A stretch of DNA of 5,938 bases from an uncultured Oscillospiraceae bacterium. Lineage in GTDB: Bacteria; Bacillota; Clostridia; Oscillospirales; Oscillospiraceae. Below, in pieces: positions 5,189-5,938 of this stretch; position 1 is the first letter of the stretch, and each line of letters starts with the position of its first letter. The stretch lies in the NCBI GenBank assembly GCA_944385065.1, contig CALWVX010000110.1, positions 1-5,938 of the forward strand. Reading direction: 5' to 3'. The notes beneath the pieces were generated by a model that was not told the DNA's origin, did not search any database, and saw only the letters and a list, made by a program, of their open reading frames with translations. The translations under genes and the position numbers were made by a program.

Positions 5189-5938
5189 TTATCGGGCCAA
5201 GGCCTCGGGGGTGATGTTTCTGGTGTGCCGGATCTCCTCCCAGACCTGGGTCCCCCGGAAAAAGCTCCCGATCGTAATGGGCAGCCAGCTGAGAAGGAAC
5301 AGCCAGTATGTCCCCAGCGCGGGCAGCAGCCGGCGGTCCCATCGCCGCTCCAGCAGGAGCAGGATTGCGCCCGCCAGCGTGGCGGTGAGCACGGCAGAGG
5401 CCAGATTGGCCGCCGCGGCCACCAAAGCCGCCAGCAGGGCGCCGGCGGGGGTGGCCGCTCCCAGGGCGGCGGCCGCGGCGCTGCACACCAGCCCGGCCAG
5501 AGCCGCCACCTGATACAGCGGGATCATCAGCGTGGCAAACAGATCCGCCAGGGCAAGCCGGGGATTGTCCGCCATGCCCCGCCACACCAGAGGCAGATAG
5601 AGCCGGGCCACCTGAATGGTCCCGCTGGACCACCGGCGGCGCTGTTTGAAGGACTGCTCCCAGGTGAGGGGCTGCTCGTCATAGGTGACGGCTCTGGGCA
5701 CCCACCACACCCGCTCCCCCGCCAGTACGCACTGGGCGGTCAGCTCCAGGTCCTCGCTGATGGTGGCGCTGTTCCAGCCGCCCAGCTTTTCCAGCAGCTC
5801 GCTGGAAATCATAAAGCCGGTGCCGGTGATCATGGCGGACAGGGACTGTCCCGCCCGGCCTCCGTTGTGGAAGCGGTTGAGCATCCAGTAGTACAGCGAG
5901 TAGCAGCCGGACATGGGGGTGTCGCAGGGGTTCTTGCT
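5189..5938 (-). CDS. Family 2 glycosyltransferase, membrane-bound, C-terminal part
   Basis: The frame is open to the right edge, so the N-terminal catalytic half is outside the window; 249 residues are visible. ISEDLELT (visible 60-67) carries the acidic SED motif, and Q99-R-R-R102-W103 in KQRRRWSSG is the QxxRW motif of processive, cellulose- or hyaluronan-synthase-like GT2 enzymes. GTGFMISSELLEKLGGW (39-55) is the usual acceptor-side segment. After the catalytic domain come three or four hydrophobic Ala/Leu-rich segments (about 129-158, 162-197 and 205-227), so the protein is anchored in the cytoplasmic membrane and may extrude a polysaccharide. The sugar and product are unknown. The Met at 5914 is internal, because the same frame continues upstream of it as eight sense codons to the edge. 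The gene converges on the flavodiiron operon. Confidence 0.9.
   Translation of the reverse strand, partial: SKNPCDTPMSGCYSLYYWMLNRFHNGGRAGQSLSAMITGTGFMISSELLEKLGGWNSATISEDLELTAQCVLAGERVWWVPRAVTYDEQPLTWEQSFKQRRRWSSGTIQVARLYLPLVWRGMADNPRLALADLFATLMIPLYQVAALAGLVCSAAAAALGAATPAGALLAALVAAAANLASAVLTATLAGAILLLLERRWDRRLLPALGTYWLFLLSWLPITIGSFFRGTQVWEEIRHTRNITPEALAR

Noticed and set aside
5189..5914. Complete glycosyltransferase starting at the ATG at 5914
   Set aside because: The frame continues without a stop to the window edge (eight further sense codons), no ribosome binding site precedes this ATG, and the N-terminal catalytic half would be missing. It is an internal Met of a gene cut by the window.

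Overview
The window looks like chromosomal DNA of a high-GC, obligately anaerobic Firmicute, most likely a gut Oscillospiraceae-type organism (Flavonifractor/Lawsonibacter-like). This is inferred from four things: AGGAGG-type ribosome binding sites, TATAAT promoters in AT-rich gaps between very GC-rich genes, the flavodiiron/rubredoxin pair typical of anaerobes, and the sequence style of TrmD, DegV and YebC. No rRNA, tRNA, transposase or CRISPR array was seen, and no gap between genes exceeds 300 bases.

Layout from left to right. Bases 1-132 are non-coding, with three hairpins and a T6 run. Four genes then lie on the minus strand; read in their own direction from 3374 downwards they are trmD (tRNA m1G37 methyltransferase), a degV-family fatty-acid-binding protein, an HD-domain hydrolase of unknown substrate, and yebC. 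trmD and yebC each have a near-consensus sigma-A promoter directly upstream, and degV has a good -10 with a weak -35. The degV-HD gap is filled by a 119-base palindromic element built of 7-base repeats.

Divergent from trmD, on the plus strand, is a two-gene operon: a flavodiiron protein (A-type flavoprotein) with a C-terminal short rubredoxin domain, then 25 bases later a free 39-residue mini-rubredoxin. Together they probably reduce O2 or NO, with the rubredoxin centres passing electrons to the FMN/di-iron core. The operon ends at a perfect 17-bp hairpin. Convergent with it, and running off the right edge, is the C-terminal part of a membrane-bound family 2 glycosyltransferase.

Most of the window is ordinary core metabolism. 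The points worth a second look are the heptad-repeat palindromic element, the pair of shortened rubredoxins, a Glu in TrmD where the family's catalytic Asp is expected, the absence of rimM directly upstream of trmD, and a perfect palindrome over the yebC -35 box. I see no evidence of a wholly new multi-gene system.
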